Source of the DNA: Mytilus edulis | Lineage: Eukaryota; Mollusca; Bivalvia; Mytilida; Mytilidae | Direction: 5' to 3' | Assembly: GCF_963676685.1 (NCBI RefSeq) | Contig: NC_092349.1 | Coordinates: 41,121,426-41,185,425 of the forward strand | DNA: 64,000 bases | Shown here: piece after piece, positions 63,138-64,000 of the stretch | Position numbering within the stretch: the first letter of the stretch is position 1 | Layout: every line of letters begins with the position of its first letter | Notes under the pieces: model-generated | What the model was told of the DNA's origin: nothing | The model's database searches: none | What the model saw: the letters and a program-made list of their open reading frames with translations, nothing else | Made by a program: the position numbers and the translations under genes

Positions 63138-64000
63138 TAATAAATCAATCAATAATGAGGATAATAATTCTGTTAATTTTTTTGAAAACGTTTGTGTCAG
63201 TTTTTTTAAACAGTGGCATTACTGTATACCTCATGCACCTACGGCGGGTTTTATATAGTGATAAAGTGTTCATTCTTTCATCCACATTTCATATCCGTTA
63301 CTGGTTTATAAAGGCGGTATACTACTGTTGCCTTTATTTAATTGTTTGAATTTTTTCTGAATTGATTTTGAGGTTATTCTTAACCAATCACGGATTATGT
63401 GTTGGTTTTATCTTTGAATACACATTGTGAATTCGTAACTCCCCTTAAACCCCTTTATAATTTATTGAAAAATTCTCAGAATCTTACTAAAAAAATATCA
63501 TTGTAAACCTGCTAAGGTTCAACCACCTCCGAGTTTGGGATTTCCCGTTGTGTTGAAGACCCATTGGTGGCATTCGGCTGTTATCTGCTTTTTGGTTGTG
63601 TTGTTGTCTCTTTGACATATTCCCAATTTCCATTCTCCTTATCAAATTAAAATCCTTATACCTTTGATAACTATTTACTTCGTTTTTGTTCAAACTATTT
63701 ATGGAGGATTTTCTTAACAAACTATATTCTTTGTCATTTGGGAGATTTTGGGGGGTCATTATGTGAGTTTTGCTCGTAGTACCTCTTGTAAGATGGTTGT
63801 ATTTTGAATAGAGGAAAACCCGAATTTCTGAAACAAGAAAACAAATTAACATAATTTTTATTGCATATTATAGTTCATTGGATATTGAAAGATAAGTAGT
63901 AGAAAAACAGGCACTTTTGATCCGAACAACAGGCTAAATATGCAATCATAATTTAATTTCATAAATCAAAAATGGTCTTGGACTGATCACAAGTCCTTAA
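63138..64000. other. Non-coding end of the window
   Basis: It contains a partial M2 copy at about 63535-63640 (TTGTCTCTTTGACATATTCC). No gene was recognised; the 121-codon minus-strand frame at 63487-63852 runs through repeat sequence. Confidence 0.45.

Overview
The window is eukaryotic nuclear DNA, AT-rich and repeat-dense, with small exons, GT-AG introns of 0.4 to about 6 kb and AATAAA-type poly(A) signals. It is almost certainly from a marine bivalve and most likely a mussel (Mytilus or a close relative). The host genes are mollusc-type immune genes, and several dispersed repeats are of kinds I associate with mussel genomes. The species call is memory-based inference because no search could be run.

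Host genes. (1) On the minus strand at 8322-8876 is an IL-17-like secreted cytokine with its whole reading frame in one exon. (2) On the minus strand at 39967-23387 is a complete eight-exon gene for a 352-residue type II membrane protein: short cytosolic tail, one transmembrane helix, a stalk encoded by small phase-1 exons, and a full fibrinogen-related domain (FReD). (3) On the minus strand at 59507-51289, upstream of (2) in the same orientation, is a gene with a closely similar membrane anchor and similar small phase-1 stalk exons, but ending in a C-type lectin domain (CTLD). The exon for the first part of that CTLD cannot be found and the flanking exons are not in phase, so the gene is broken, misassembled or has a diverged exon. 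Genes 2 and 3 look like one membrane-lectin scaffold carrying two different recognition domains.

Mobile elements by region. 1-3180: a decayed cut-and-paste transposon (integrase-core transposase) whose long inverted repeats are 21-bp minisatellites; a paralogous empty target lies at about 7386. 4916-6466: an internally deleted relative of the Crypton-like tyrosine-recombinase element at 26191-29707, split by another repeat. 11739-16109: a CACTG...CAGTG element with subterminal motif clusters, carrying a Helitron-like element with four ~500-bp tandem units (12637-14702). 17100-20133: inverted-repeat element(s) with degenerate CpG-rich arrays. 20512-21515, 46510-46695, 47100-47530, 53590-54020, 55500-56785 and 61695-62505: Penelope-like reverse-transcriptase remnants. 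38548-38848, 45273-45639, 48900-50640 and 54400-55311: LINE remnants. Much of this lies inside the introns of the two membrane-lectin genes; the Crypton-like element sits antisense in FReD intron 6.

No tRNA, rRNA, CRISPR array or prokaryotic operon structure was seen. Exon boundaries were assigned by eye from splice consensus, phase continuity and domain continuity.
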